Source of the DNA: G963667075 sp963667075
Lineage (GTDB): Bacteria > Pseudomonadota > Alphaproteobacteria > Micavibrionales > Micavibrionaceae
Direction of reading: 5' to 3'
Assembly: GCA_963667075.1 (NCBI GenBank)
Contig: OY762938.1
Location: 1,302,001-1,366,000, forward strand
Length of the DNA: 64,000 bases
Every line of letters starts with the position of its first letter. Within the stretch, counting starts at the first letter, position 1. Below the pieces are notes generated by a model. It was not told the DNA's origin and did not search any database. It saw only the letters and a program-made list of their open reading frames with translations. Shown here piece by piece: positions 26,196 through 35,599 of the stretch. The translations under genes and the position numbers were made by a program.

Positions 26196-29176
26196 GAGGC
26201 CTCGCCTTCATTTTCCCATTCACTGTAACGGGCCAGATGATCATAATCCCTGTAAGCGGCGTTTGGTGCATAGTCCGGGTCAGGTAAACTAAAATAGGGC
26301 GTTGCAGGAGAATCAAAAACCTCGACAAGCTTTATAAAGCCTTGTTCTGTTTCTTGTATAAGGGTGTCAATGTCTATCTTGTTACGCCCGCCAGCCATAT
26401 CGGCCTCTTCACCCGGCACCGCGCCACCCGAGATTTTCCAGTGTCCGAGATAGGATATCTCCGTTGCGGAACAATGTTTCTCTACCGCCCCTTTTTGTAT
26501 AAGCATGGCCGTCAACGGTATTTGAGGGGCATAACCCTTTTGAATAAGCGGTTTTGAGGGCGGCGTTCCTGTTTTATAGTCAATAAGAGCGGCTTTGCCC
26601 TGTTCATCCAGATCAAGGCGGTCCATGCGGGCTTTAAGTGTAAAAGACCCTGAGGGAGTCTTGATATCCATGGGTTTTTCGGCCTGTATCTCAACCGCAC
26701 AGGGGGAAAAGCCCCGTGTCCGCCATTGTTGTTCATGCTCAATGAACCATGTGAGGGCACGCGCTATACGTGGCCACCAGAAAGCCTGCAGTTTTTCCGA
26801 GCGTATATGCTCTGACAACTTCTTTTGTCCCAGCTCTAATATATGGTCCAGCGCATCTTCCGGCAGTCTTGACGGGTATGCTTTTATAAAGGCCTCAAGA
26901 ATTTCATGGATGAGTGTGCCGCGTTCAGCCGGTCCTTCTTCTTCATCAAGGGATGCCAGCTTTTTTAAACGCAGGATTTTCTTCGCATAGAGCGCATAAG
27001 GGTCTCTCATCCAGCGTTCTATGTCTGTGACATAGAGTGTTTTTGGTCTTTTCTCAACAGGTGGTGTCGGGGCTGGCCGTTTGCAGGGGATCGGCGCTTT
27101 TCCTGTTTTATCAATGAGTTGTGCCCATTGCCCATGGTTCGTGTTTTCCAGCAACGATAAACTTTTTCCATGGGCCTGAAGCACGGTATCAAAACGCGAT
27201 AACCAGCGGGAAGGTACAGTCGGGGCCCCGCCTATCTGTGCCGAACGGGTCATGTACACTTTGGCGGCGCAGAAGCTTTGCGCAAAGTCATGGGCGGACA
27301 AGCCTACACTGCGTTCAGGGCTGGGCAGACCGAAATCCTTGCGCATAGGACGTGACATCCAGGGATCGGCTCCGGGATCAGGTGGCCAGGTGCCTTCGTT
27401 CAAGCCTGAGAGAATTAGTATATCAGCATGAACCATACGGGCCTCAAGCTGCCCCAGAATGGATAAACGTGGATGTGTTCCATGTTTTGGACGCACTGTA
27501 ACTGTCTTTAGAAGTTGCCCCAGAATGTCATTATAGGTGTGAAGGGTCATCTCTCCCAAAGTGTGTGCATGCTCCCTCAACTCGGATAAAAACCGGGACA
27601 TCGCTTCGCCGTCGTCACCGGTCCATAGTGTGTCTGCGCCGTCGCATGATGGATCAGTTGCAAGCTGCTCGCACATCTCAATGTGTAAGTTAAGATGCGT
27701 ATCGAAACTCTGCGTCCTGTTAAGCGATTTCTGGTGCGGTTTCAGGATTGCGTCAATTTGATCCAGAAATGCACCTATGCCCGGAACCCGTTCTTCTACT
27801 AGGGGTTCATGCGGGTCATCCGGTATAAAACGGCGATAAACAGGGTCTCTTATGACCCTGGATTCAAAAAATTCTATTATGTTTCTGAAACGTTCCGAAT
27901 TTATCCACAGGGAGAGGAAGGGGTGTTTCAAAAGTTCTAAAAAAGAGGATGAGAAAGGGTCATGAAGCATGGCATCCAATGTCAATCTGAACCAGATACC
28001 AATGGATGTTTCGTTTAACGTTTTGCCTCCACTGTCATCAAGTCTGATCCCCCATCTTTCACAAGTGGCACTGACATGCCTGGCCAGATTTCGATCGGGT
28101 GTGACAAGTGCGACTGTCTTTTCCGGTTCTTCCAGGGCCTCTCTCATAATTAGAGTTATGGCAAGAGCTTCTTCCTTGAGACTCTTGCATGTTAAAAGAT
28201 GAATGTTCGAAAGAGTCTCATCCAACGCGTCGATTGGTTTTTGGGAAAATGTTTTCCAAATCTTTGTCGTTTTTGCCGGGCGCATAATTTCGGAAATTAA
28301 TGGCACCTTTGACGGCACTTTCAATGAGGAAGGAGTATGAGGCCATTCTTTCACCTCTTCCCTTTCAACCTCCATAGCAGCCAGCAGATTTTTTAGTGTG
28401 GCTTGCGGATGTGTATCATCGAGTGCGTGCCAGCTTGTATCATCCATATACTGGTCAAGCCCCGGCAGAATAACAGAGCCTTTTGGCATACGGGCAATGG
28501 TGTCAAGCAATTTTGCCGTGGAAGGGATAGAACCGGTTGATCCGGCGGCAATCACAGGGTAGGGCGGCGGCTGGCTCGACCAAAGGGCTGCGAGATTCTG
28601 TATAAGACGGTTTCTGTAGTCTGCCGCTTCAATAACGCCTTCCTCTTCCAGAATTTTTGGCCAGGCTTCACTTAAAATTTTCAAAAAGTCGAGTGTGATT
28701 TGCCAGTGCGCTGCAAAATCTTCCGGCACCAGCCCGGACAGAGCTGAAAGAGAAAGATTTTCCGTGTAGATCTGATCCATTAACTGTCCCAAAGCCTTGG
28801 CAAGGGCAATGGCTTGCTCCGGGTGATCTGTATAGCCGGGGAGGGCCTGAATGGTTCGCGCAAGGAGTAATTGGCGTCTTAAGGGCGGCATCACAGGTGG
28901 AAGCTGGTTGAGTGCCTGCGCCAGACCATAGCCGTTTATTTGAAGGTCGAGTTCATCGGCATCAATGTCACCAATAGGCTGCATAACAGGGAGCAAAAGT
29001 GGTTTTCCCTTGCTTAAGCGCAAAAAGGTGTCACGCAAAGCCCGGCACGCCCGTCTTGTGGGTAGCAGAATACGATAATGGGATAAGTCTTCGGGGGTCT
29101 CGCGTGTTTGGTCAAAGAGCTGAGAGGCTAGCGTATCAAGGAAAGGGGCAGAGGGAGGGATTGAAAAAAGGGTCAC
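26192..29176 (-). CDS. addB: AddB helicase-nuclease subunit
   Basis: The 994-residue partner of AddA. The N-terminal half is a degenerate helicase-like fold (RILLPTRRACRALRD at the start, DILILSGLNEGTWPP near 590). The C-terminal part is a RecB-like nuclease with GTLIHEILEAF and LIDYKTGTPPSK, the catalytic Asp-Tyr-Lys. The four-Cys iron-sulfur cluster of Bacillus AddB is not apparent. The start is GTG, overlapping the murU stop as GTGA; the 3' end overlaps addA by 4 bp. Confidence 0.93.
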   Translation of the reverse strand: MTLFSIPPSAPFLDTLASQLFDQTRETPEDLSHYRILLPTRRACRALRDTFLRLSKGKPLLLPVMQPIGDIDADELDLQINGYGLAQALNQLPPVMPPLRRQLLLARTIQALPGYTDHPEQAIALAKALGQLMDQIYTENLSLSALSGLVPEDFAAHWQITLDFLKILSEAWPKILEEEGVIEAADYRNRLIQNLAALWSSQPPPYPVIAAGSTGSIPSTAKLLDTIARMPKGSVILPGLDQYMDDTSWHALDDTHPQATLKNLLAAMEVEREEVKEWPHTPSSLKVPSKVPLISEIMRPAKTTKIWKTFSQKPIDALDETLSNIHLLTCKSLKEEALAITLIMREALEEPEKTVALVTPDRNLARHVSATCERWGIRLDDSGGKTLNETSIGIWFRLTLDAMLHDPFSSSFLELLKHPFLSLWINSERFRNIIEFFESRVIRDPVYRRFIPDDPHEPLVEERVPGIGAFLDQIDAILKPHQKSLNRTQSFDTHLNLHIEMCEQLATDPSCDGADTLWTGDDGEAMSRFLSELREHAHTLGEMTLHTYNDILGQLLKTVTVRPKHGTHPRLSILGQLEARMVHADILILSGLNEGTWPPDPGADPWMSRPMRKDFGLPSPERSVGLSAHDFAQSFCAAKVYMTRSAQIGGAPTVPSRWLSRFDTVLQAHGKSLSLLENTNHGQWAQLIDKTGKAPIPCKRPAPTPPVEKRPKTLYVTDIERWMRDPYALYAKKILRLKKLASLDEEEGPAERGTLIHEILEAFIKAYPSRLPEDALDHILELGQKKLSEHIRSEKLQAFWWPRIARALTWFIEHEQQWRTRGFSPCAVEIQAEKPMDIKTPSGSFTLKARMDRLDLDEQGKAALIDYKTGTPPSKPLIQKGYAPQIPLTAMLIQKGAVEKHCSATEISYLGHWKISGGAVPGEEADMAGGRNKIDIDTLIQETEQGFIKLVEVFDSPATPYFSLPDPDYAPNAAYRDYDHLARYSEWENEGEAS

Positions 29177-29871
29177 GTTACAGCCCCCCTTTCTACATTC
29201 AAGAGCTCTTCAGGGGTGCTGATATGATGCCAGTCACCTTTATGTGGCAGTCCAAATAAACGCCCTTCTTTTTCCGCCCGATCTATCATCAGCATAAACG
29301 AAAAAGCATCGTCTGGTGTGTCGTTAAAAATTGAAGATTTGCACAGACGTACACCTGTAAACATATAGTTACCGCTTCTGTCCTTTTGCCTGACCGCCCG
29401 GCCTGTCTCATCAATAATATAATCACCGACCCCTTTTGTCAGGATCATGCTCTTTGTGTCCTGAAGCAGCAGCAGGATATCCATTTTTTTAGGGTCCCAG
29501 GCCTTTGATAACTGGATAAGCGCGTCTTCGGTATTTGTATTTTGCCAGTAGGCATCTCCGTTAATGACATAGAACGGGTCTGTCTTTATCGTGGATAGGG
29601 CTTTTTTAACGCCACCGCCCGTATCCAGCAGTTTCTCTTCAAAAGACAGCGTGAGTCCCGGTTGCTCTTTTAAATGCGCTTCTAAAATATCAGCCATGTA
29701 ATGGAGATTAACGGTGATGTCCTTTGTACCAATACCCCGTAGCCGGTCCAGTGTATGGTCGATCACAGGCCTGCCGTGAACAGGCACCATGGGTTTAGGC
29801 TTATGATCCGTATAGGGACGTAACCGGGTTCCCATCCCGGCAGCCAGAATAAAAGCACTATAGGCCATCAT
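29173..29871 (-). CDS. murU: MurU-like sugar-1-phosphate nucleotidyltransferase
   Basis: A 232-residue GT-A-fold enzyme with the signature AAGMGTRLRPYTDHKPKPM and the metal-site Asp in YVINGDAYW. The closest known role is MurNAc-1-phosphate uridylyltransferase (MurU) in cell-wall recycling; a mannose-1-phosphate guanylyltransferase role is possible from sequence alone. In many Alphaproteobacteria the kinase AmgK, which makes the substrate, is encoded between tsaE and this gene. Here only 34 bp separate the two and amgK is missing. It overlaps addB by 4 bp. Confidence 0.82.
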   Translation of the reverse strand: MMAYSAFILAAGMGTRLRPYTDHKPKPMVPVHGRPVIDHTLDRLRGIGTKDITVNLHYMADILEAHLKEQPGLTLSFEEKLLDTGGGVKKALSTIKTDPFYVINGDAYWQNTNTEDALIQLSKAWDPKKMDILLLLQDTKSMILTKGVGDYIIDETGRAVRQKDRSGNYMFTGVRLCKSSIFNDTPDDAFSFMLMIDRAEKEGRLFGLPHKGDWHHISTPEELLNVERGAVT

Positions 29872-29905
29872 CAGAACTTAAATGACAAAAGAAGAGCGGG
29901 ACGCC

Positions 29906-30343
29906 CTAATGAGAGATTGTGATTCGTCTTATACCATCAGACCCTTTTTCAGGGCTGATTTCAATCTCCCACACATGTCCGGGGGGCAGGTTATCCCGTA
30001 AAAAATCAAGGCGATTCGGCCATTCGATAAGAAGAATGCCCTCAGATAAGGCCTCTTCCCACCCGAGTTCATAAAGTTCTTCTGTATCTTCAATACGATA
30101 GAGGTCAAAATGGTAAAGTGGTCCCTTGTCTTTGGTATCATAGAGCTGAACAAGGGTAAATGTAGGGCTTGGCACCTCCAAAGCGGGATTGGCACATAGT
30201 GCGCGAATAAGTGCCCGCGCAAACACACTTTTCCCAGCCCCCAATGGCCCTTCAAGGAGCAGGATATCGCCGCCCTCGATCTTGTCTGCGAGTGTCTCGG
30301 CGATAGAAATAGTTTCTTTTTCACTGTACGATATACTGTCCAT
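29906..30343 (-). CDS. tsaE: tRNA threonylcarbamoyladenosine ATPase TsaE
   Basis: A 145-residue P-loop protein needed for t6A37 on ANN-decoding tRNAs together with TsaB, TsaC and TsaD. Walker A is EGPLGAGKSVFARALI; the family blocks SPTFTLVQLY, LYHFDLYRI and GILLIEWPNRL are all visible. It heads the minus-strand run tsaE-murU-addB-addA-trxA. Its start lies only 17 bp from the divergent flavoprotein gene, so each promoter must extend into the other gene or be very compact. Confidence 0.94.
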   Translation of the reverse strand: MDSISYSEKETISIAETLADKIEGGDILLLEGPLGAGKSVFARALIRALCANPALEVPSPTFTLVQLYDTKDKGPLYHFDLYRIEDTEELYELGWEEALSEGILLIEWPNRLDFLRDNLPPGHVWEIEISPEKGSDGIRRITISH

Positions 30344-30360
30344 AGAGGTATAAAAACGTT

Positions 30361-31368
30361 ATGAGCAATTTTTTCAAGAGCGATGTTGTAATTATTGGTG
30401 CAGGCCCGGCAGGGCTTTTCTCTGTTTTTCAGTGTGGCATGCAGAATTTAAGCTGTCATGTCTTTGATTCGCTTGAAGATATAGGCGGACAATGTACAGC
30501 CCTTTACCCCGAAAAGCCGATATATGATATTCCGGGCTTTCCGGTTGTCAAGGCATCCGACCTTATTTTGGGACTGGAAGAGCAGGTTAGAAAGTTTAAG
30601 CCCACCTATCATTTATCCCAAAAGGTAACAGAATTCAGGCGGCATGATAAAGGCCGGTTTCTTGTCATCGGCGATAAGGGTGTTCAGGTTGATTGTGCGG
30701 CGATTATTATCGCCGCTGGTGGTGGCTCTTTTGGACCTAACAAGCCGCCACTGGATAATATTGAAGCGTTTGAAGGGCGTTCCGTTTTTTATGCGTGCCG
30801 TGACCCTCAGATATTTGCCGGTAAAAATGTGGTTATCGCTGGCGGTGGGGACAGTGCTGTGGACTGGGCTTGTGTGCTGGCTGACATTGCCAAAAGTGTG
30901 AAAATCGTTCACCGCCGCTCCAAATTCCGTGCGGCCTCTCATGCTGTAGAACAACTGGAACATCTTATTGAAACAAAAAAAATAGAAACCGTTATTCCTT
31001 ATCAGCTCTTATCTTTAGAAGGAGAAGCGGGTGTACTCTCTTCTGTACGTGTGGTGGATCTGGACGGAGAAGAAAAAGATTTGGAAGCGGATGCGCTTTT
31101 ATCCTTCTTTGGCCTGGCCATGGATACCGGCCCATTAGAAGACTGGGGGCTGAAAATGGATGATCATCATGTACTGGTCGAACCCACGACCTGCGCAACG
31201 AGCTTGCCGGGTATTTATGCCGTTGGTGATATAGCGACCTATATGAATAAACAAAAGCTCATTTTAAGTGGTTTTGCTGAAGCGGCACAGGCGGCGCAGG
31301 ATATTCACCGTTTTCTACATCCTGAAGAAGATCTCCACTTTGAGTATTCAACCACGCGCTTTGCTTAA
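30361..31368 (+). CDS. Ferredoxin/flavodoxin--NADP+ reductase, TrxR-like type
   Basis: A 335-residue FAD protein with the FAD-binding VVIIGAGPAGLFSVFQ, the NADPH-binding VVIAGGGDSAVDWA and the C-terminal GIYAVGDIATYM. It resembles thioredoxin reductase in fold but has no CxxC redox pair, which marks the YumC-type ferredoxin-NADP+ reductases. It would pass electrons between NADPH and ferredoxin or flavodoxin. A small secreted-protein gene follows after 12 bp and is probably co-transcribed. Confidence 0.88.
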   Translation: MSNFFKSDVVIIGAGPAGLFSVFQCGMQNLSCHVFDSLEDIGGQCTALYPEKPIYDIPGFPVVKASDLILGLEEQVRKFKPTYHLSQKVTEFRRHDKGRFLVIGDKGVQVDCAAIIIAAGGGSFGPNKPPLDNIEAFEGRSVFYACRDPQIFAGKNVVIAGGGDSAVDWACVLADIAKSVKIVHRRSKFRAASHAVEQLEHLIETKKIETVIPYQLLSLEGEAGVLSSVRVVDLDGEEKDLEADALLSFFGLAMDTGPLEDWGLKMDDHHVLVEPTTCATSLPGIYAVGDIATYMNKQKLILSGFAEAAQAAQDIHRFLHPEEDLHFEYSTTRFA

Positions 31369-31380
31369 AAGGAAAAGAAG

Positions 31381-31785
31381 ATGAAAAAATATATTCCAGT
31401 GATGCTCTCATGTTTTTTGGCTCTTTCCTTGTGGCCGGTCACCGGTCTGGCTCAGGAGCGAGAACCGCTGATTACGGAAGAAAGCTACTGTATGATTCTG
31501 CATAATGATACAGGCTATACGCTGTATGGCTCCATCGGGACAGATTACTATGTTGGCCCGGACGGACAAAAAGCACGACATGTATCAAACATCAAGCTCG
31601 GCAAAGATGAACGTCAACAAGTCTGCTCGAACGGCCCCTTTTATGAGGGCTATAAGCTCGAACTTACTATACGTACACTCTTCCCGGTTTTTTCCTGTAA
31701 AACAGCCCTTGGTGGTGAGGTTCGGATTTACATGCAGGAAAAAGAGGACGGTTTCGGCAAAAACTATTTCGCTGATTGTTTGTAG
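31381..31785 (+). CDS. Small exported protein, 134 aa
   Basis: A signal peptide (KKYIPVMLSCFLALSLWPV, cut after GLAQ or nearby) leads a mature part of about 110 residues with four Cys, rich in Tyr and Gly (YTLYGSIGTDYYVGPDG, YFADCL end). It looks like a small beta-rich periplasmic or surface protein with two disulfides. I do not recognise a family. It starts 12 bp after the flavoprotein gene with GGAAAAGAAG ahead of its ATG. Confidence 0.65.
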   Translation: MKKYIPVMLSCFLALSLWPVTGLAQEREPLITEESYCMILHNDTGYTLYGSIGTDYYVGPDGQKARHVSNIKLGKDERQQVCSNGPFYEGYKLELTIRTLFPVFSCKTALGGEVRIYMQEKEDGFGKNYFADCL

Positions 31786-31789
31786 AAGA

Positions 31790-32072
31790 AAGCTACCGTC
31801 CAACCCAGTGGAGAACGCGGTTCTCTAGCAAAAGGTACCTTAATATCTGCAATAATTAATTCTTCCCGGCATGGGGGAGAGTACAATAACACGGTCCCCC
31901 AGATATACGGCTTCATCACTATCGTGAGACACAAAAACCGTTGCCTGACAAATTATAATGAGCTGCTTTCTCCTTTTTTGATCTTTAAGGAGAAATCATC
32001 CAATACCGTTACAAACGTTTTATCCGGTTTGCAAAAGCGTTTTGATAAACTGCGTGCTTCTATGAGGAGCAT
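31790..32072 (-). pseudogene. Remnant of an ABC-transporter ATPase (SsuB/TauB-like)
   Basis: On the minus strand the ATG at 32072 opens MLLIEARSLSKRFC and continues to TVLDDFSLKIKKGE, the N-terminal strand region of an importer ATPase. The frame then stops. The sequence resumes near 31940 as ATVFVSHDSDEAVYLGDRV and VIVLSPMPGRI, the H-loop region of nitrate/sulfonate/taurine-type ATPases. After a 1-base shift it continues IADIKVPFAREPRSPLG. Walker A, the Q-loop, the signature motif and Walker B (about 150 residues) are deleted. No permease or binding-protein gene remains nearby. It explains most of the 345-bp gap between the flanking genes. Confidence 0.85.
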
Positions 32073-32130
32073 AGTCGGGAGCGTAACAGTTAAACTATAG
32101 CAAACTCAAGCTCTTTAAAAACGCCAGATG

Positions 32131-32670
32131 TTAGGCTGCTTTTGTGCCAGATTGTTTTGATTCCGAGCTGTTCTGCTCTGCCGTAAGGTTAAGTTCAAGC
32201 GTTTCCGTTACCGGGTTACGTGCTCTTATAATACCTTCGATAAATAAAACATCTGAATCGCGCTTGTTGTAGAGCTTAATGAGATCTTTTAGCATTATGG
32301 CGTAGACAGTTTCTTCTTCGCCAGCAGCCATAAGTCCTTTTAGTTCTTCAACAGCATCTTCGCACTCTTCGATAAGTTCTTCGCTATCGTAGTAGTTCAG
32401 AAATGCATGAAGATCTGCCACGCTTATTTGCTCTAATATATCTTTTGGTGTTTTGTGTGCCTCACCAATGGTTACATGAACATCCTGTCCGTCGGCATCT
32501 TTTCCGAGGCACATGGATATTTCTGGTACAAGCGTGCCAGGTTTGTAAGAATCGGTAGTAGGCTCATCGGTCAGATGGCCAAGGCTTGCTCTGATAAAAT
32601 CAGCACCATGACGATCCCACTGATCAAACTGAGGACCCAAACCACACATGTGAAACCAGGTTTTGATCAT
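32131..32670 (-). CDS. Hypothetical acidic protein, 179 aa
   Basis: Not recognised. It starts MIKTWFHMCGLGPQFDQWD with a strong AGGAGAAGG site before the ATG. The middle is helical and very acidic (SEELIEECEDAVEELKGLMA), and the C-terminus is a Ser/Gln/Lys tail. There is no signal peptide. It shares the strand of sspB but is separated from it by a clear terminator, so it is probably its own unit. The next element downstream is the dead ABC ATPase. Confidence 0.6.
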   Translation of the reverse strand: MIKTWFHMCGLGPQFDQWDRHGADFIRASLGHLTDEPTTDSYKPGTLVPEISMCLGKDADGQDVHVTIGEAHKTPKDILEQISVADLHAFLNYYDSEELIEECEDAVEELKGLMAAGEEETVYAIMLKDLIKLYNKRDSDVLFIEGIIRARNPVTETLELNLTAEQNSSESKQSGTKAA

Positions 32671-32823
32671 AGCCTTCTCCTATTATTTAAATGATATTCC
32701 AGATAAGTTACGCATTATACATAAAAATGTACTTTTGGTCAATCCATTAGTCGAGTTTACTACTTAATTAGGATTAAAACCAAAACAAAATCAAAAACTC
32801 TCATTCGTAGTAACCGTTTTTTG

Positions 32824-32871
32824 AAAAAAGACAGTACCGTTCTGAACAAGATGGCTGTCTTTGTTTTTTTT
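32824..32871. terminator. Bidirectional intrinsic terminator
   Basis: AAAGACAG (32827-32834) and CTGTCTTT (32855-32862) form the stem. A run of eight T follows on the plus strand, and on the minus strand the stem is followed by six T. It lies about 50 bp after the sspB stop and should end sspB transcription. Confidence 0.75.
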
Positions 32872-32919
32872 CAAGCGATGGCTTTAACGGCTGGATTTAC
32901 AGCAAAGAGAGGCTGATTT

Positions 32920-33417
32920 CTACTTCTTCCTGAATTTGTCGAGAGAAACGACTTCACCTGTTTTCTCATCGTCTCTTTTGCTTTTCTCTTTATCTTTTTT
33001 GCTGTCGGAATCGTCGTCTGGATCAAAGTCTCCGCCTTCTTCAAACTCCCCTAGCGGTTGGAACTGCAGGGCGAAGTTAACAGAAGGGTCGGCAAAAATG
33101 CTTATGGCGGACAAAGGAATAACAAGATTCTCAGGAATATTATTAAAGGAGAGCGTGACGCTCATTTTATCGTTATCAACGGCAAGATCATGAAATTGAT
33201 ATTGCAGGACGACAGTCATTTCTCCCGGATAGCGTTCCTTAAGATAATCAGGAATTTTTACGCCCGGATAGTCTGTCATAAAGGTGATATAAAAGCGATG
33301 CTCACCCGGCAGGCCCCCCCGGTCTATAATTTCTTTAAGTGCCTGGCGCACAACGCCGCGCAGGGCATTTTCTACCATCTTGTCATAGCGAAGCGTATTG
33401 TCGTCCATATCATCCAT
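32920..33417 (-). CDS. sspB: SspB-type ClpXP adaptor (alphaproteobacterial form)
   Basis: SspB delivers ssrA-tagged proteins to ClpXP. The 165-residue protein has the alpha-type SspB core (VVRQALKEIIDRGGLPGEH, FYITFMTDYPGV, LSFNNIPENLVIPLSAISIF). A disordered Asp/Lys-rich linker (about 127-150) leads to a C-terminal ClpX-tethering tail (EVVSLDKFRKK). That is the standard layout. The tmRNA gene whose tag it should recognise lies 2.2 kb upstream on the same strand, beyond the O-antigen ligase gene. Confidence 0.9.
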   Translation of the reverse strand: MDDMDDNTLRYDKMVENALRGVVRQALKEIIDRGGLPGEHRFYITFMTDYPGVKIPDYLKERYPGEMTVVLQYQFHDLAVDNDKMSVTLSFNNIPENLVIPLSAISIFADPSVNFALQFQPLGEFEEGGDFDPDDDSDSKKDKEKSKRDDEKTGEVVSLDKFRKK

Positions 33418-33569
33418 AAGTCAGCTCAAATGTCATCCGAATCAAGTTTTATGAATCACGAGAGTATCTCTCTCTTTCCTATCCTTCAAGAGCCAGAACA
33501 AAGAATCCATAGCTTTATAAGGGGAAAAGTTCTTTTTGATTTTTGCCTTAGACCCCAAGGTGTTCTGTA

Positions 33570-35525
33570 TTATGGTTTTACAGATATAGCCCTGCGCTTG
33601 TATGCTTTGATTTTATTCTGGAGCAGATTTTGCTTTGTAAAATCATTTTCCCGTTTCATAAGATATTCAGTCATGCGGTAGTAGGATAGGGGATCGTGTG
33701 CCGTGTACGGCCAGCCTAGTCCTTCTAACAGCAGATCGAGGGCTTTTCTTTGCTCTCCTTTTGCCATATAGAGTGCGGCGAGTCGTTCTCTTGAGGGAAG
33801 GTGAAGTTGGTCGAGTTTCAGGGCGGTGTTAAGAAGTGCTGCTTGTGAGGGTGCTGTTTCAGGGATAACCGAGGGCGCAACCATATCATAGAGCTGTGCC
33901 CTGTGATAAAAAATGGCAGCGGACCGGGGATTTGTCCGGTAGGCTTTATCCAGTAGTGTTGTGATCTGATGATACAGTTTTTTTTGTTCCGGTATGGGCA
34001 GTGTCTGCCCCTTTGTTTCAAGAATGCCCATGGGAATGGAGGCGGCGAGTGTGTACGTCTTGCTGTTTAGGCCAAATGCCCTCTTGTCTGCGGTTTCTAC
34101 GGCTGTGGCGAAGGTCTTCATGTCTCCTTCGGATAGAGCTGTACGTGCTTTCTTGATATAAAAATCACTGTTTAATGCTGAGCCTAAAAGGGTGAGCAGG
34201 CAAAGGGTGGGCAAAAGGAAACATAGCCAGCCATTTGGGATTGTCATCCAACCTGGCTTGCTGAGTGTGATGGTTCTTTCATTTAACAGTGCGGCACTCG
34301 TTACAAACCAAAGGGCCAGCAAAAAGCCCATAACACAAAGGACAGAGACAACATGGAAATTAAAAGAAATCGTTGAATGAACAATTAAAACGCTTAATGC
34401 ACAAAACGGAATGATAAGCTGAATACGGTCTGCAGAGTCTTTTTCTGTGCAGTTTAACGCTCTGAACGTACGGATAATGGACCAAAGGACAAAAACACAG
34501 AACAGGATAGGGGCAACAATGCCCATTTCAGCCCAGAACTGAAGAACATCATTATGTGCCATAAAGCCAGCGGTGCTGTCTTCCAAGGGGCGGTAGGCCG
34601 GATAATACAAAAAGAATGTGCCTATACCTGTGCCTGTCCAGAGATGATCTTTAATCATGTCAAGGGTGGCCGACCAGATTTGCAAACGCTCTGCGTAGAG
34701 TGTTTCCGGTGTTGTAAAGGCTTGTCCATAGTCTTTGACAGGAGAGCCATCTCCTGCCGGGTCAAAACCGGAGATCAAAAAGGAAAATAAAACACCAAAA
34801 GCAATCAATGCACCAAGGATGGTGCTATGTTTTTTAACCTGCACAGGGAGCCAGAGACATATAAGGGTAAAAGCAATCGTCGTGAGAAGCAAAACGCCGC
34901 GGCTGCCTGTCAGAATAAGGGCGCAAAGGATCAATAAAGCGCATAAGAAAATGAAATGTTTTGAAAAAGCATGTCTCTTGCCAGACATAAACAGCGCGCC
35001 AATAGATAAGAAGAGCCCTGAAGACAAAAGAGCAGCGAGCGAATTAGGGTTTTTTAAAGGCGCGCAGATCAGGCCTTTGAATAAAAAGTCAGGCAGGAAA
35101 AAAAACTGTAAAAGGCCATAGGATGCGACACCAGTAAGAATAATCAAAAGGCCCGTTCGCGCATATTCAAGCCGTTTTTTAGCTGCATGTCCTAAAATAA
35201 AAGACAAAAAAGACAAAGGCAAAAGAGAGAAAAACCAGAAATAAACAAAAGAAACAAAAGGAATCTCAGACCAGAATATACTGGCGAGAGCCAGTCCCCA
35301 GAAAGCAAGGCCGATAAGAAGGATGGGGGATTTTGGCAGGTCCCACGTTCCTTTGTAAAGTCCGATGGCGTCGGCTGTTATGGTTGCGCTCAAAAGAAAG
35401 GCAACGCTTAAGAAAAAAAAGCTGAACTCAAAAGCTGGAAACGGGATAAGCGCACAAAAAAGCGCAAAACACCATAAAATGGCCGAGAATAAGGCGAGCA
35501 AAGAGGGGCGTGTATCTTTTTCCAT
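33570..35525 (-). CDS. O-antigen ligase-family membrane protein
   Basis: A 651-residue protein with about 12 membrane helices in its first 440 residues. It has the Wzy_C/WaaL loop after them (GTGIGTFFLYYPAYRP, GFMAHNDVLQFWAEMG, with the conserved His and Glu). A soluble C-terminal region (about 460-651) looks like helical TPR-type repeats (LNTALKLDQLHLPSRERLAA). Such proteins join O-antigen to lipid A-core or polymerise or transfer other glycans. The role as LPS ligase is likely but not proven, as no O-antigen cluster is in view. It starts just after the tmRNA gene on the same strand. Confidence 0.8.
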   Translation of the reverse strand: MEKDTRPSLLALFSAILWCFALFCALIPFPAFEFSFFFLSVAFLLSATITADAIGLYKGTWDLPKSPILLIGLAFWGLALASIFWSEIPFVSFVYFWFFSLLPLSFLSFILGHAAKKRLEYARTGLLIILTGVASYGLLQFFFLPDFLFKGLICAPLKNPNSLAALLSSGLFLSIGALFMSGKRHAFSKHFIFLCALLILCALILTGSRGVLLLTTIAFTLICLWLPVQVKKHSTILGALIAFGVLFSFLISGFDPAGDGSPVKDYGQAFTTPETLYAERLQIWSATLDMIKDHLWTGTGIGTFFLYYPAYRPLEDSTAGFMAHNDVLQFWAEMGIVAPILFCVFVLWSIIRTFRALNCTEKDSADRIQLIIPFCALSVLIVHSTISFNFHVVSVLCVMGFLLALWFVTSAALLNERTITLSKPGWMTIPNGWLCFLLPTLCLLTLLGSALNSDFYIKKARTALSEGDMKTFATAVETADKRAFGLNSKTYTLAASIPMGILETKGQTLPIPEQKKLYHQITTLLDKAYRTNPRSAAIFYHRAQLYDMVAPSVIPETAPSQAALLNTALKLDQLHLPSRERLAALYMAKGEQRKALDLLLEGLGWPYTAHDPLSYYRMTEYLMKRENDFTKQNLLQNKIKAYKRRAISVKP

Positions 35526-35599
35526 TCTGTCTGAATAACAGAAAAATAGATCACAGAAAATGGAAATAATAAAATGGGCCAGTTCTGTTGCGAGGCCGA

